Source of the DNA: an uncultured Chloroflexales bacterium
GTDB taxonomy: Bacteria > Chloroflexota > Chloroflexia > Chloroflexales > Chloroflexaceae
Assembly (NCBI GenBank): GCA_937925925.1
Contig: CALANA010000226.1
Coordinates: 1 to 35,221, forward strand
Reading direction: 5' to 3'
DNA length: 35,221 nt
Positions 1 through 9,014 of the stretch are shown one piece after another (position 1 is the first letter of the stretch; every line of letters begins with the position of its first letter). Position numbers and translations under genes: made by a program. The notes under the pieces were generated by a model that saw nothing but the letters and a program-made list of their open reading frames with translations, had not been told where the DNA came from and did not search any database.

Positions 1-561
1 CGTGCCGCTGAAGCCAACGCCGAACAAGCTACCATGCAGGCACGACTGGCCGAGCAAAAAGCGCATGAGGCTGATCAGAAGGCGATCGAACTGACTCATA
101 CATCGCTGGAACTGGCCCAACAAAACGAAGCCCAGCGACGCCTGTTGGAACTGGTCAGTACGCTCGAAACGCCCGTTGTCACGTTGACCACCGGGGTGCT
201 GCTGGCACCGATCGTCGGGCATCTGGACAGCCAGCGGGCAAGCAAGCTGACCAATCGCTTGCTGCATATAACCCACGATCAGCGGCCACGGATGGTGATT
301 ATTGATATTGCTGGTGTAGCGGTGGTGGATACGGCTGTGGCTCGGGCGCTGCTCCAGACCGTCGAAGCTTTGCGCTTGTTGGGGTGTCAGGTTGCCATTA
401 CGGGTATCTCCGCCGCCGTTGCGACGACCATCACGAGTCTGAACATCAGCTTCGATGAAGTGCAAACGGCCCGTTCTCCTCAGGAAATTTTGAACGTGCT
501 GGACAAGACGATCCATCTACGCAACAACCTGGCTCTGCATGCACGGGTTTCGAACCGGTGA
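1..561 (+). CDS. RsbR-type STAS domain regulator (5' partial)
   Basis: The reading frame is open from the first base, so the true start lies outside the window; the first internal ATG is at 34. The visible part begins with a Gln/Glu/Ala-rich helix likely to form a coiled coil, then a STAS domain of about 110 residues. The stretch DIAGVAVVDTAVARALLQ is typical of RsbR/RsbS stressosome-type STAS proteins, with the Thr of VVDTAV at the usual phosphorylation site. Such proteins act in cytoplasmic partner switching, where phosphorylation state controls binding to a switch kinase or phosphatase. The missing N-terminal part may hold a sensor domain. A PP2C phosphatase, an RsbW-like kinase and another STAS protein are encoded about 9-12 kb away on the other strand and could be partners, but that is inference. 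Confidence 0.85.
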   Translation, partial: RAAEANAEQATMQARLAEQKAHEADQKAIELTHTSLELAQQNEAQRRLLELVSTLETPVVTLTTGVLLAPIVGHLDSQRASKLTNRLLHITHDQRPRMVIIDIAGVAVVDTAVARALLQTVEALRLLGCQVAITGISAAVATTITSLNISFDEVQTARSPQEILNVLDKTIHLRNNLALHARVSNR

Positions 562-743
562 TGACCGTCAGATGCATAGATGTATGGCGTGCGGCAGCAT
601 GGCTGCCGCCTACGGCGTGCCGTGGTAACGCAGTCCTGGCTCAAGCCGTGACACCGATCGTGCGCATAGCTGAGCAACACATGCAACCTCCATACGTCGT
701 TCCGACAAACAGACAAGCGCTCCCTGATCGGTGATTGGCAGGA

Positions 744-1274
744 TTACCGCCCAATCCGAAAGCCGCAGTTCGGACAAAACACGGCCCGCATCGGCATTTG
801 AAAATGACATTGCGGGCAGGTCTTGGTCGCCGGAGATGGCTGCGCAGGTGGCGCTGTCACTGCGGGTAGTGGTGCAGATACCGTCTGTGCAGGTGGTGGT
901 GCCGGAGGCGGCATGGTGTCGGGGGGGGCTTCCTGTACAATTGGCACTGGTTGTGCTGGCGCGGTAATCGTCCCTAATGGTTCTTCATAGACTTCGGCCT
1001 GGACAGTTTTGAGTGCCTCTTCCTTAATCACCATCTCTGACCGCAGCTTATCAACCGTCTGTGCCATTGCGCCAATGGTCGGGGCATTAATTTGCCCGGC
1101 ACGATGCAGATCATATGCTCGTTGCCCCATATCGATCAGTGTTTTATCCAGGCGCTTCTTTATATCGTTCAGTTCGCTTTGCAGGCGATTCGTGCGCTGG
1201 AATTTATCGGCCTCAAACTTAGCCCGATCAACTCCGTGCGAAATCGACTTCCCAATCTGATCTAGAAAACTCAT
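744..1274 (-). CDS. Coiled-coil protein with C-terminal zinc ribbon
   Basis: A 176-residue protein of unknown function. The start at 1274 is chosen because AAGGAG lies 7 nt upstream; a longer frame reaching 1325 has no such site. Residues about 1-95 are charged and helical (coiled coil likely), about 100-150 are a Pro/Ala-rich linker, and the C-terminus has two CxxC pairs (CPQC and CPNC) forming a zinc-ribbon (DZR/zinc_ribbon_2-like). No signal peptide or membrane segment is visible, so it is probably cytoplasmic. Similar coiled-coil plus zinc-ribbon proteins are common and mostly uncharacterised. It is convergent with the STAS gene and divergent from msrP, so it seems to be monocistronic. 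Confidence 0.75.
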   Translation of the reverse strand: MSFLDQIGKSISHGVDRAKFEADKFQRTNRLQSELNDIKKRLDKTLIDMGQRAYDLHRAGQINAPTIGAMAQTVDKLRSEMVIKEEALKTVQAEVYEEPLGTITAPAQPVPIVQEAPPDTMPPPAPPPAQTVSAPLPAVTAPPAQPSPATKTCPQCHFQMPMRAVFCPNCGFRIGR

Positions 1275-1392
1275 ATCGCAACTCCTTGGGAACATTTCTT
1301 CGTGTGCATGGCTATGAGATAACACGAGTTATGCAGTCGCTTGAAGCGCATGCCCTTTTCGCGGTAACATGAAAAAGGCACGGGTTGCGAGC

Positions 1393-1586
1393 GACCGCGT
1401 AAGTTCTCAGGACGTACGCGGTGGTCTGGTCACCTCGCCTTTTCGCCGGAGTTTACCCATTCGGCTTCGCTCAGGGTAAACTCCGGCGAAAAAGCTTGTC
1501 CCGTTCGACTGCGCTCAGGGCAAGCTCTGAGCGTAGTCGAAGGAACGTTGGGTTCACACGACTGCGTAAGTCCTGTCCTATGAGCT
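1393..1586. repeat. Composite intergenic repeat with two long hairpins
   Basis: This fills most of the gene-free stretch 1275-1697. A perfect 19-bp inverted repeat (1440-1458 with 1474-1492) encloses a 15-nt loop. A second inverted repeat follows (TTCGACTGCGCTCAG at 1504-1518 with its one-mismatch complement at 1527-1541). The pair is flanked by near-identical direct repeats of the form CGACYGCGTAAGTYCT at 1393 and 1560. A diverged copy of the first hairpin's right half lies near 31056. It may be a short non-autonomous mobile or REP-like element; no coding capacity is seen. Confidence 0.7.
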
Positions 1587-1644
1587 AAGACGTAGCAACT
1601 GCACGTCTGGATGCACATCTATTGTAGCACATGGCGCTATGTGG

Positions 1645-1673
1645 TTGCCATCAGGCGCTGATGGTAGTATGCT
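1645..1673 (+). promoter_or_regulatory. Predicted promoter of msrPQ
   Basis: TTGCCA (1645-1650) and TATGCT (1668-1673) are separated by 17 nt, a plausible sigma-70 -35/-10 pair, about 25 nt upstream of the msrP start. The -10 match is only moderate. Confidence 0.45.
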
Positions 1674-1697
1674 GATAGTACAGAGGTGAAGCGATCA

Positions 1698-2678
1698 ATG
1701 CGCTCATCCAGAACGTTATCATGGGTCATGAAAAAGAAAGCTATGAGCAAGATTCCATCTTCTGAGATCACGCCTGAGCATATCTATCTCTCGCGGCGGG
1801 CGTTTATGCGCGGCGTGGGGGCGCTGGCGGCTGGTTCGTTGCTGCTCGGCGCATGCGCGGCGACTGAGCCAACCACTGATGTTCCTGACGACTTGCAGGT
1901 AAGCGCCGACACTGACGAACTGGGTGATACGCTGACATCCTATGCGGCGATCACGAACTATAACAACTACTACGAATTTTCAACTGACAAAGAAGCCGTT
2001 GCCCGTTTCGCCCGCGATTTTCGTACCTCGCCCTGGGAAGTTGCGGTCGGTGGGCTGGTGCGCCATCCCCAGACGTTTGATGTTAGCGACTTGCAGCGCC
2101 GGTTTGGTAGCGAAGAGCGCATCTACCGCCTGCGCTGTGTCGAAGGCTGGTCAATGGTGATCCCGTGGGTCGGGTTTCCGCTGGCTGCGCTGCTGCAAGA
2201 GGTTGAGCCAGAGGCCAGCGCTCAATATGTGCGCATGGAAACGATCTATGATCCGCAGCAAATGCCGGGGCAGAACAACCAGTGGTACAACTGGCCGTAT
2301 ATCGAGGGTTTGCGCCTGGATGAAGCTATGCACGACCTGACGTTACTGGCAACCGGTATCTATGGCAAGGCGCTGACCCCGCAGAATGGCGCACCGGTGC
2401 GCCTGGTCGTACCATGGAAATATGGCTTCAAAAGCATCAAGTCGATTGTACGCATCGATCTGGTTGAGACCATGCCCACCTCGTTGTGGATGCTGGCAGC
2501 CCCGCACGAATATGGGTTTTATGCGAATGTGAATCCAGATGTACCCCACCCGCGCTGGTCACAGTCAACTGAGCGCCGCATTGGTGAGTCCGGTCGCCGT
2601 CCAACATTGCCGTTCAACGGCTATGCCGAGCAGGTCGCTGAACTCTATACTGGTATGGATCTGAAGCAGTTCTTCTAA
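1698..2678 (+). CDS. msrP: Methionine sulfoxide reductase catalytic subunit MsrP (YedY), Tat-exported
   Basis: MsrP is the molybdopterin enzyme that reduces methionine sulfoxide in exported proteins, with electrons from MsrQ. The protein is about 326 residues (E. coli 334). The ATG at 1698 is preferred because AGAGGTGA lies about 8 nt upstream; GTG at 1686 and ATG at 1728 or 1743 are alternatives. Residues 32-36 (SRRAF) form a twin-arginine motif, followed by a hydrophobic segment ending in LLGAC, which reads as a lipobox with Cys53. NNYYEF near residue 89 matches the family, and the RCVEGW motif carries the predicted Mo-ligand Cys147. The stop overlaps the msrQ start by one base (TAATG), so the two are translationally coupled. 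The lipobox is unusual, since E. coli MsrP is a soluble periplasmic protein. Confidence 0.93.
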   Translation: MRSSRTLSWVMKKKAMSKIPSSEITPEHIYLSRRAFMRGVGALAAGSLLLGACAATEPTTDVPDDLQVSADTDELGDTLTSYAAITNYNNYYEFSTDKEAVARFARDFRTSPWEVAVGGLVRHPQTFDVSDLQRRFGSEERIYRLRCVEGWSMVIPWVGFPLAALLQEVEPEASAQYVRMETIYDPQQMPGQNNQWYNWPYIEGLRLDEAMHDLTLLATGIYGKALTPQNGAPVRLVVPWKYGFKSIKSIVRIDLVETMPTSLWMLAAPHEYGFYANVNPDVPHPRWSQSTERRIGESGRRPTLPFNGYAEQVAELYTGMDLKQFF

Positions 2679-3352
2679 TGCATGGCCTGTCTCACGTGCC
2701 CTCATATGTACAACGGCACTGGCTGACGCTGGTGACACACACGGCAGTACTGGTATCGCTGGGTTGGCTGGGTTGGCAGTATGGCGCTCATCAACTGGGC
2801 GTCAACCCGATCCAGGAACTAACCTTTCGTACAGGGAAATCTGCCCTGATCTTGCTGGTGCTTTCACTGACCTGCACACCATTGCATACCCTCTTTGGCA
2901 TCAAACGGATACTCGTGTTGCGGCGTCCGCTGGGCTTATACGCTTTTCTGTATGCCAGTTTGCATTTCTTGATCTTCGTTGGTCTGGATTATGGGTTTGA
3001 TGCGACGCTGATCGGCCAGGAAATCGTAGAGAAACGGTATATCCTGGTGGGACTGACGGCCTTGGTGTTGCTTGTGCCACTGGCGGTTACCTCTACGCGG
3101 GGATGGATGCGGCGTCTGGGCAAAAACTGGAAGCGCCTGCATCGGATTGTTTACGGGGCCGCCTTGCTGGCAGTGCTGCATTACCTGTGGGTCGTCAAGT
3201 CTGACATCCGCGAGCCACTGCTCTATGGCGGAGTGATCGTCGTGCTGCTGGTGCTACGCCTGCCGCCGGTGCGTCGGATGGTGCAGAGGTGGCGTGATTA
3301 TCGGGTCGCAGACAAAGAACTGCGTGTGCAACCGCCGACTGCTGACCAATGA
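2678..3352 (+). CDS. msrQ: MsrQ (YedZ), haem-binding membrane subunit of MsrPQ
   Basis: A 224-residue protein with about six hydrophobic segments, matching the ferric-reductase-like transmembrane family of MsrQ. MsrQ is an integral membrane b-type haem protein that passes electrons to MsrP. Candidate haem-ligand histidines are in the helix around YASLHFLIF and in RLHRIVYGAALLAVLHYLW. Its ATG shares a base with the msrP stop, which indicates a two-gene operon. The C-terminal tail is short, basic and cytoplasmic. No separate terminator is evident downstream; the weak inverted repeat CCTGGT/ACCAGG near 3368-3402 is the only candidate. Confidence 0.93.
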   Translation: MHGLSHVPSYVQRHWLTLVTHTAVLVSLGWLGWQYGAHQLGVNPIQELTFRTGKSALILLVLSLTCTPLHTLFGIKRILVLRRPLGLYAFLYASLHFLIFVGLDYGFDATLIGQEIVEKRYILVGLTALVLLVPLAVTSTRGWMRRLGKNWKRLHRIVYGAALLAVLHYLWVVKSDIREPLLYGGVIVVLLVLRLPPVRRMVQRWRDYRVADKELRVQPPTADQ

Positions 3353-3479
3353 TCGTTGTTCCTATCCTGGTTTAAAAAACAAGACAAATATGACTACCAG
3401 GTACAGTGTAAAAATAGACATGAAAAAGTACTGGATTATCTGTCCTATTACTATAACGAAAATTTCTCTGTAAAGAGAT

Positions 3480-3592
3480 GTTGAGGGAGGGTGTAGGGGC
3501 GGTACACGCACCGCCCCCACGCCGAAATCCCCACATGGACGGGGGCTGCGGCCCCCGTACCCCTACTGAGCCGAAGTCTCGTTGGAGAACTA
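3480..3592. repeat. Dispersed GC-rich palindromic element, copy A
   Basis: This occupies the middle of the gene-free stretch 3353-3773. It has an imperfect palindrome (GTAGGGGCGGT... with ...ACCGCCCCCAC), then the core CCGAAATCCCCACATGG, then a G-run/C-run hairpin around CTGCGGCCCCC, and ends in a GTCTCGTTG-like tail. The same order of parts is seen at 6703-6885 (copy B) and 8521-8645 (copy C). The short frames across it look like by-products of its composition. Confidence 0.7.
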
Positions 3593-3617
3593 CTACAAAC
3601 ATACGTTCGTCTTTGAG

Positions 3618-3646
3618 TGGACAAAACCGCGATTCTGGTGTATAAT
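3618..3646 (+). promoter_or_regulatory. Predicted gyrA promoter
   Basis: TGGACA (3618-3623) and a perfect TATAAT (3641-3646) are separated by 17 nt. The leader of about 120 nt before gyrA contains nested inverted repeats: AAGGGG near 3681 pairing with CCCCTT near 3721, and TAGTCG-AA-CGACTA near 3698-3711. No T-run follows, so a terminator is unlikely. Confidence 0.75.
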
Positions 3647-3773
3647 ACGCCATAAATCATATAATCAAGCCAGTGAAACGAAGGGGTTCCGCCGCGTAGT
3701 CGAACGACTAATGCCCGGTTCCCCTTTGCTGTTGCTTTGACGCTATTGTCCAGCCGACGCAGGGAGAGTGGTT

Positions 3774-6257
3774 ATGGAAATAGGGATTGTCCGTCCAGTG
3801 AACATTACGAGTGAGATGCGCGACTCGTATCTAGACTATGCCATGAGCGTGATTGTCGCTCGAGCGCTACCCGATGTTCGTGACGGTCTAAAACCTGTGC
3901 AGCGGCGCATTCTCTACGCGATGTTGCGTGAAGGGCTGCGCCACGACCAGCGTTATTCCAAGTGTGCAGGTATCGTGGGCGAGGTACTCAAGAAATATCA
4001 TCCCCACGGTGATATGGCCGTCTATGATGCGCTGGTGCGAATGGCCCAGCCCTGGAACCTGCGCTATACGCTGGTTGATGGGCAGGGCAACTTTGGCTCA
4101 ATTGACGGTGACCCACCAGCGGCCTATCGGTATACTGAGGCGCGACTCACCGAGATTGCCGAAGAACTCCTCTCAGATATTGATAAGAACACAGTTGATT
4201 TTCGCCCTAATTTCGATGGCGAACATCAGGAACCAGAGGTATTGCCCGCCTTGCTTCCCAACATGCTGCTCAATGGTGCGTCGGGGATTGCGGTCGGCAT
4301 GGCAACGAATATTCCACCCCATAACCTGCGCGAGTTGTGCGATGCGCTGATCTATTTGATTGAAAATCCTGACGCCACTGTCGATGATCTGATTAAAATT
4401 ATGCCTGGCCCGGATTTTCCCACAGCGGGGAGTATTCTTGGTACCGATGGTATTATGAATGCCTATAGCACCGGCAAAGGCCATATCACCTTGCGGGCCA
4501 AAGCACATATCGAAGAAGGGACGCGCTCGGCCTTTAACATCGTTATCACCGAGTTGCCGTATCAGGTCAACAAAGCCCGGCTGCATGAACGCATTGCCGA
4601 GATGGCCAAAGAGCGCAAGATCGAGGGGATTCGTGATGTTCAGGATCAGTCGGATCGCACCGGCATGCGCCTGGTCGTGTTTCTCAAGCAGGATGCGCAA
4701 CCCAAAAAGGTTCTCAATGCGCTCTACAAGCATACGCAAATGCAGACCACGTTTGGCGTCAACATGCTCGCGCTGACCGAAGGCGGCAAGCAGCCACGGG
4801 TCTTAACACTCAAGCGGGCGCTCAGCGAGTATGTTACCCACCGCCAGGAGGTCATTCGGCGGCGTACCGAGTTTGATCTCGAAAAGGCGCGGGCACGGGC
4901 GCATATTTTGGAGGGCTTAAAAATTGCGCTCGACAATCTGGATGAGATTATCCGCACCATCCGCGAGTCGCGCACCGTGGAGAGTGCCCGGAACAACTTG
5001 ATCCGCAACTTCACGCTTACCGAGATCCAGGCCCAGGCGATTCTGGATATGCAACTGCGCCGTCTAGCCGCGCTCGAACGCAAGAAGATCGAGGATGAGT
5101 ATCGTGAGGTGATCCAGTTGATCGCCGAACTGGAAGATGTGCTGGCTAACCCCCACAAGGTACTGCACCTGATCCAGGAGGATCTGCGCCGCATCAGAGA
5201 AAAATATGGCGACGAACGTCGCACGCGCATTCTGCCTGATGTGAATGGCGAAGTGAGTGATGAGGATCTCATTCCCGACGTGCGGGTACTGATTACGCTG
5301 ACTGATCGCGGTTATATCAAGCGGCAACCGGCTGATGCCTATCGTACGCAGCGTCGAGGCGGGCGTGGCATTAAAGGTATGGTAACCCGCGAGCAGGATG
5401 TGGTTCGGCATATTCTGACCTGCGGTACCCTCGATGATCTGCTCTTCTTCACTGACCGGGGCAAGGTGTATCAAATGAAGGCCCACGAGGTGCCAGATGC
5501 CGGGCGCACGGCACGTGGATTGCCGTTGATCAACCTGGTCTCACTGGAAGCGGGTGAACAGGTGACATCGGTGCTGGCTGTGCCCAGTTTCGATGACGGA
5601 GAGTATCTGGTGATGGCAACGGTGCGTGGACAGATCAAGCGTACGTTGCTGAACGAATACAGCCAGGTGCGCTCCAACGGCTTGATTGCAATTGGCCTGG
5701 ATGAGGGCGATGTGCTGGGTTGGGTGTGTATGAGTCATGGCCACGAAGACATTCTGCTGACAACTGCTCGCGGACAGACGATTCGCTTCAGACAGGACGA
5801 TGTGCGCCCGATGGGTCGTCCGGCACGGGGCGTGATCGGCATTAGCTTGAGTAACGGTGACCGGGTAGTCTGGATGGGCCTGGCAAATAATGATGCAGAC
5901 TTGCTGGTGATTACGGCACGTGGCTTTGGCAAACGTACTGCCCTGGAAGAGTATCCAACCAAAGGGCGAGCTACGAATGGGGTAATTACGATCCGCCTGC
6001 GCCCCAATGATGAGGTAGCGGCTGCACGTATTGTCAACGATACCTCGCTACTGACGTTCATCACCACCAGCGGCATTGTTATGCGCCAGCTTGCGGCAGG
6101 TATCTCGCGCATGGGTCGTGCCACACAAGGGGTGACGATCATGAGTCTGGATAGTGGTGATCAGGTGGCAGCGCTTTCCTCGGACGAGATGGTGGAGGAT
6201 GTCAATGCCGCTGATGATCAAACACAGGTGATCGTCAATCCTAACGGTGCATCGTAG
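3774..6257 (+). CDS. gyrA: DNA gyrase subunit A
   Basis: GyrA is the breakage-reunion subunit of the A2B2 enzyme that introduces negative supercoils. The protein is 827 residues, a normal length. The ATG at 3774 has AGGGAG 7 nt upstream; the GTG at 3768 is too close to that site. The N-terminal winged helix and tower domain is followed by the C-terminal beta-pinwheel. The catalytic tyrosine is Tyr120 in YRYTEARL. The GyrA box is present as QRRGGRG at residues 526-532, which favours GyrA over ParC. In the quinolone-resistance region the sequence is [10 protein letters not shown], so E. coli Ser83 is Met81 here while Asp87 is kept (Asp85). It appears monocistronic; gyrB is not in the window. 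Confidence 0.97.
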   Translation: MEIGIVRPVNITSEMRDSYLDYAMSVIVARALPDVRDGLKPVQRRILYAMLREGLRHDQRYSKCAGIVGEVLKKYHPHGDMAVYDALVRMAQPWNLRYTLVDGQGNFGSIDGDPPAAYRYTEARLTEIAEELLSDIDKNTVDFRPNFDGEHQEPEVLPALLPNMLLNGASGIAVGMATNIPPHNLRELCDALIYLIENPDATVDDLIKIMPGPDFPTAGSILGTDGIMNAYSTGKGHITLRAKAHIEEGTRSAFNIVITELPYQVNKARLHERIAEMAKERKIEGIRDVQDQSDRTGMRLVVFLKQDAQPKKVLNALYKHTQMQTTFGVNMLALTEGGKQPRVLTLKRALSEYVTHRQEVIRRRTEFDLEKARARAHILEGLKIALDNLDEIIRTIRESRTVESARNNLIRNFTLTEIQAQAILDMQLRRLAALERKKIEDEYREVIQLIAELEDVLANPHKVLHLIQEDLRRIREKYGDERRTRILPDVNGEVSDEDLIPDVRVLITLTDRGYIKRQPADAYRTQRRGGRGIKGMVTREQDVVRHILTCGTLDDLLFFTDRGKVYQMKAHEVPDAGRTARGLPLINLVSLEAGEQVTSVLAVPSFDDGEYLVMATVRGQIKRTLLNEYSQVRSNGLIAIGLDEGDVLGWVCMSHGHEDILLTTARGQTIRFRQDDVRPMGRPARGVIGISLSNGDRVVWMGLANNDADLLVITARGFGKRTALEEYPTKGRATNGVITIRLRPNDEVAAARIVNDTSLLTFITTSGIVMRQLAAGISRMGRATQGVTIMSLDSGDQVAALSSDEMVEDVNAADDQTQVIVNPNGAS

Positions 6258-6276
6258 ATCGGGTTACGTGCTGACC

Positions 6277-6306
6277 TGAGCCTGGGTCTCGCTCCGTCCA
6301 GGCTCA
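6277..6306 (+). terminator. Stem-loop after gyrA
   Basis: A perfect 9-bp stem (TGAGCCTGG with CCAGGCTCA, loop 12 nt) begins 20 nt after the gyrA stop. No U-tract follows, so termination is uncertain. The tandem decamer TGTGACACAT lies just downstream at 6328-6347. Confidence 0.4.
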
Positions 6307-6416
6307 AGCCAGGACGCCGAATTTTGATGTGACACATTGTGACACATGTTGTAACAACTTATGGAGTTTGCGTCATGAATCCGATATGACCCGCTCCAGC
6401 CCGCGCAGGCGGGCTT

Positions 6417-6459
6417 CGCCTCCCGTAGCCCGCGGCTTCAGCCGCCGGGCGGGGAGGCG
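6417..6459. repeat. Nested GC-rich inverted repeat
   Basis: CGCCTCCC (6417-6424) pairs with GGGAGGCG (6452-6459), and inside it GCCCGCGGC faces GCCGCCGGGC with mismatches. It lies in the gene-free stretch 6258-6929, between gyrA and the convergent HD-GYP gene, and may be a bidirectional processing or termination structure. Confidence 0.45.
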
Positions 6460-6702
6460 CATAAACGTATTGACGAACCTTGTCTAACAGGCCTTTTCAT
6501 GGTCGTGCGAATCTAATCCCAATACCGCCAGTACAGCACAGATCGAGCAAACCTACGTACCCCCGTAAGCCAGAGGCGCGGACGCGGAGCGTATGCGAAT
6601 GTCGCATGCGCACATTATGGTACTCCTCAAACTTATACCAATGTGACGTCGACCTTCCGCATCCGTTCGTCCGTCTTCCGCTTGCTCTTACGACAATGAG
6701 AC

Positions 6703-6885
6703 TGCCCCTGGAAAGGGATGTCGCGGGGCGACGGGGCGTTGCATGCAACGCCCCGTCACCGAAATCCCCACATGGGCGGGGGCCTGCGGATCGCGCCGGG
6801 GGTTCCCGCATCGCCGGGGCGGAAATCCCCACATGGGCGGGGGCCTGCGGCCCCCGCCCCCCCGCCGCGACGCAGTCTCGGTGGC
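6703..6885. repeat. Dispersed GC-rich palindromic element, copy B
   Basis: This is the longest copy of the family seen at 3480 and 8521. It contains a perfect 28-nt palindrome (6730-6757, centred on TTGCATGCAA), then two identical 29-nt direct repeats (6761-6789 and 6822-6850), which start GAAATCCCCACATGGG and are spaced 61 nt apart. This suggests an internal duplication. The frames crossing it do not look like protein genes. The rest of 6258-6929 holds only the two hairpins noted above. Confidence 0.75.
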
Positions 6886-6929
6886 GTACGAATGGCAAGA
6901 CCATGCGGAAGGGTCACGTCGAAACGGTA

Positions 6930-8459
6930 TTATCCCACTACGCTACGTTCACCAGGTTGCACAAGTATCTCCTGAACCGGGCACAACCCCGTTTTTGTAC
7001 GCAGGTGATCACCCTCAGCCCGAATCATGGCTACAAACGCATCTACCAGGTACCCATCCCACTTCTGGCCCTTGCCGCGCTGCAAGATCGCCAGTGCTTC
7101 TTCCGTCTCCATCGCGGCGCGATAGGCACGATGTGACGTCATAGCATCGAAGGCATCGGCAATCGCCAGGATGCGTGTCTCGATCGAGATCTGAGTACCG
7201 GTTAGCCCGTAGGGATAGCCCTGCCCATTCACCTGCTCGTGATGGCCCTCAATAATCGGTAACGCTGGCCGCAAGGCACGTATATTGCGAATAATATGGG
7301 CACCGATCAGTGGATGTTGCTGCATGATCTCGAATTCTTCATCGGAAAGGTGTGTGGACTTGAGCAAAATGTGATCGCGAATGCCAATTTTGCCAATATC
7401 GTGCAACAGTCCAGCATAGCGGATCAGTTCAATCTGCGCCGCCGATAGGCCAAGCCTTTCTGCCAGGCGGACTGCATACTGCGTTACTTGCTCCGAATGA
7501 CCGTGGGTGTATGGATCACGAGCATCAATAGCGGCTGCCAGAGCTGCGACCGTCTCCAGATTCTGGAGCCGTAGTTCCTGATAGAGGCGTGCATTATCCA
7601 GCGAAGCCGCAATTTGTGAAGCGAAGACACCGAGCAACTTCTGTTCGTCGGCATCAAAAGCTGGTTGATGGGCCGCGCGCATCAGGTGTAAATACCCAAC
7701 TGGACGATCCTGTGAATGTAGCACCGTGCCGATAGTTGGTAGCTGCTGATTGGTCTCGATTTCACGGCCAATCAACTGCATATGGGCCTGCGCCAGAGCG
7801 TGCAGATTGCCTTTGAGATTGAGCGCAAGCGTATATCGGCGGGGTGGTACATTCTGGCGGGTCTTGTAGATCAGCAGACGTACCTGTTCATCTTCAGGAT
7901 AGAACAAAGAGAGCGAGAGCGATTCTGGCGCAAATCGTTGCCAGAGGAACTCCACAATTCGCGCCACCTGTGTCTCGATATCCAGTGAGTGTGCAATCAC
8001 CTGACTGAATTGATACATCACAACCAGTTCCGACAACCGCTCTTTTTCCTGGCGAATACGACGCATTTCGAGACACTTATGCACGGTGCGTTCCAGGTTG
8101 TTGGCGTCGACGGGCTTGGCCAGATAGTCAAACGCACCCAACTTGAGCGCCTGTTTGGCTGTTTCAACTTCAGCAAATGCTGTGAAGACCAGTTTGTCAA
8201 CGTCGATCTGGTGCTGGTACAACGATTGCAGCAACTCAATGCCATTCATTTCTGGCATATGCAAATCCGTTAGCACCAGATCATAATACTCCTGACATAG
8301 CATATCGAGTGCAATCCGCCCATTCTCGGCCACCGACACGTTATAGCCATTGTAGCGCAGCAACCGCGCACAGAGATCCCGCACATCAGACGTATCTTCC
8401 ACCACGAGGATTCTGGCAGGTGATTGCACTGGTGTACTACCGAAGGTATCATTTTGCAT
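6930..8459 (-). CDS. Response regulator with GAF and HD-GYP domains (probable c-di-GMP phosphodiesterase)
   Basis: A 509-residue protein. The start at 8459 follows AGGGAA 6 nt upstream; the frame runs on to 8561 but only through repeat copy C, so the longer form is rejected. Residues about 15-130 form a receiver domain (phospho-acceptor Asp65 in LTDLHMP, Lys115). A short helix leads to a GAF-like domain at about 150-295, and an HD-GYP domain follows at about 300-490. Catalytic residues are visible: HGHSEQV, His353-Asp354 in LLHDIGKIGI, and HHEQVNGQGYP at 406-416 with Asn in place of the usual Asp. HD-GYP enzymes hydrolyse c-di-GMP in the cytoplasm. It lies at the distal end of the minus-strand signalling cluster, but a gap of about 555 nt separates it from the next gene, so it probably has its own promoter. 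Confidence 0.92.
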   Translation of the reverse strand: MQNDTFGSTPVQSPARILVVEDTSDVRDLCARLLRYNGYNVSVAENGRIALDMLCQEYYDLVLTDLHMPEMNGIELLQSLYQHQIDVDKLVFTAFAEVETAKQALKLGAFDYLAKPVDANNLERTVHKCLEMRRIRQEKERLSELVVMYQFSQVIAHSLDIETQVARIVEFLWQRFAPESLSLSLFYPEDEQVRLLIYKTRQNVPPRRYTLALNLKGNLHALAQAHMQLIGREIETNQQLPTIGTVLHSQDRPVGYLHLMRAAHQPAFDADEQKLLGVFASQIAASLDNARLYQELRLQNLETVAALAAAIDARDPYTHGHSEQVTQYAVRLAERLGLSAAQIELIRYAGLLHDIGKIGIRDHILLKSTHLSDEEFEIMQQHPLIGAHIIRNIRALRPALPIIEGHHEQVNGQGYPYGLTGTQISIETRILAIADAFDAMTSHRAYRAAMETEEALAILQRGKGQKWDGYLVDAFVAMIRAEGDHLRTKTGLCPVQEILVQPGERSVVG

Positions 8460-8520
8460 AGTATATTCCCTATTGTCCACTGATGAGGTATACAGATCTC
8501 CCAGCACTACATCGATACCT

Positions 8521-8645
8521 GGCCTGGAAAGAGATTGCGAGGGCACGTAGAGGCGTCGCATGCAACGCCCCTACTCCGAAATCTCCAGGGGAACATGTGC
8601 GGGGGCCTGCGGCCCCACACTCCCGCCGAGACGAGGTCTTGTTAT
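8521..8645. repeat. Dispersed GC-rich palindromic element, copy C
   Basis: This is the third copy of the family at 3480 and 6703. Its near-palindrome at 8547-8574 (GTAGAGGCG...CGCCCCTAC) is followed by CCGAAATCTCC and the GGGGGCCTGCGGCCCC hairpin. It lies directly upstream of the HD-GYP gene, inside the gene-free stretch 8460-9014. Confidence 0.7.
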
Positions 8646-8693
8646 AGTACCAGTCTGGCGCTTTGCGCACAACAGTCGTGTTTGTCTGGGTTG

Positions 8694-8760
8694 TAACCGT
8701 TCAGGTGAGTTGGTTTGGAGGGGCAGTGCCCCTCCTGGCGAACGTTCCCGTGAACGGTTA
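8694..8760. repeat. Nested perfect inverted repeat (cruciform-like)
   Basis: The outer arms TAACCGTTCA (8694-8703) and TGAACGGTTA (8751-8760) match perfectly. Inside, GGAGGGGC (8717-8724) and GCCCCTCC (8728-8735) match perfectly around a 3-nt loop. No T-run follows on either strand. The remaining 8761-9014 is A/T-rich and I see no gene in it. Confidence 0.6.
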
Positions 8761-9014
8761 CTGGGTTCGTAAACAAGATTTTAATACATTGTAGCAGTTT
8801 CTACGATTTTATGCACAATGCAACAATCTAACTGTGCAAAACACCACACCACAGACATACCCGGTTTATTGATAAGACGATAGTGTGTCGTAGAGAAATC
8901 AGAGGAACTGAAGCGAGAGAGGAAAACGCGACACTCAATACAGCAACGGTATCGAGAGCAACAGTATCACCTTCCAGTAACCAATACTATACGATTCTCT
9001 GCTAGCGAGCCAGA

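Noticed and set aside
3372-3660. Minus-strand frames of 69 and 93 codons between msrQ and gyrA
   Set aside because: They cross repeat copy A and the gyrA promoter and have no ribosome site or protein-like pattern.
3774-6257. Topoisomerase IV subunit ParC instead of GyrA
   Set aside because: The QRRGGRG GyrA box and the full six-blade-length C-terminal domain favour GyrA.
6480-7136. Plus-strand open frame of 218 codons downstream of gyrA
   Set aside because: It runs through repeat copy B and into the 3' end of the HD-GYP gene, lacks a ribosome site, and its composition follows the repeats.
8460-8561. N-terminal extension of the HD-GYP protein
   Set aside because: It is translated from repeat copy C, and a better start with a ribosome site exists at 8459.
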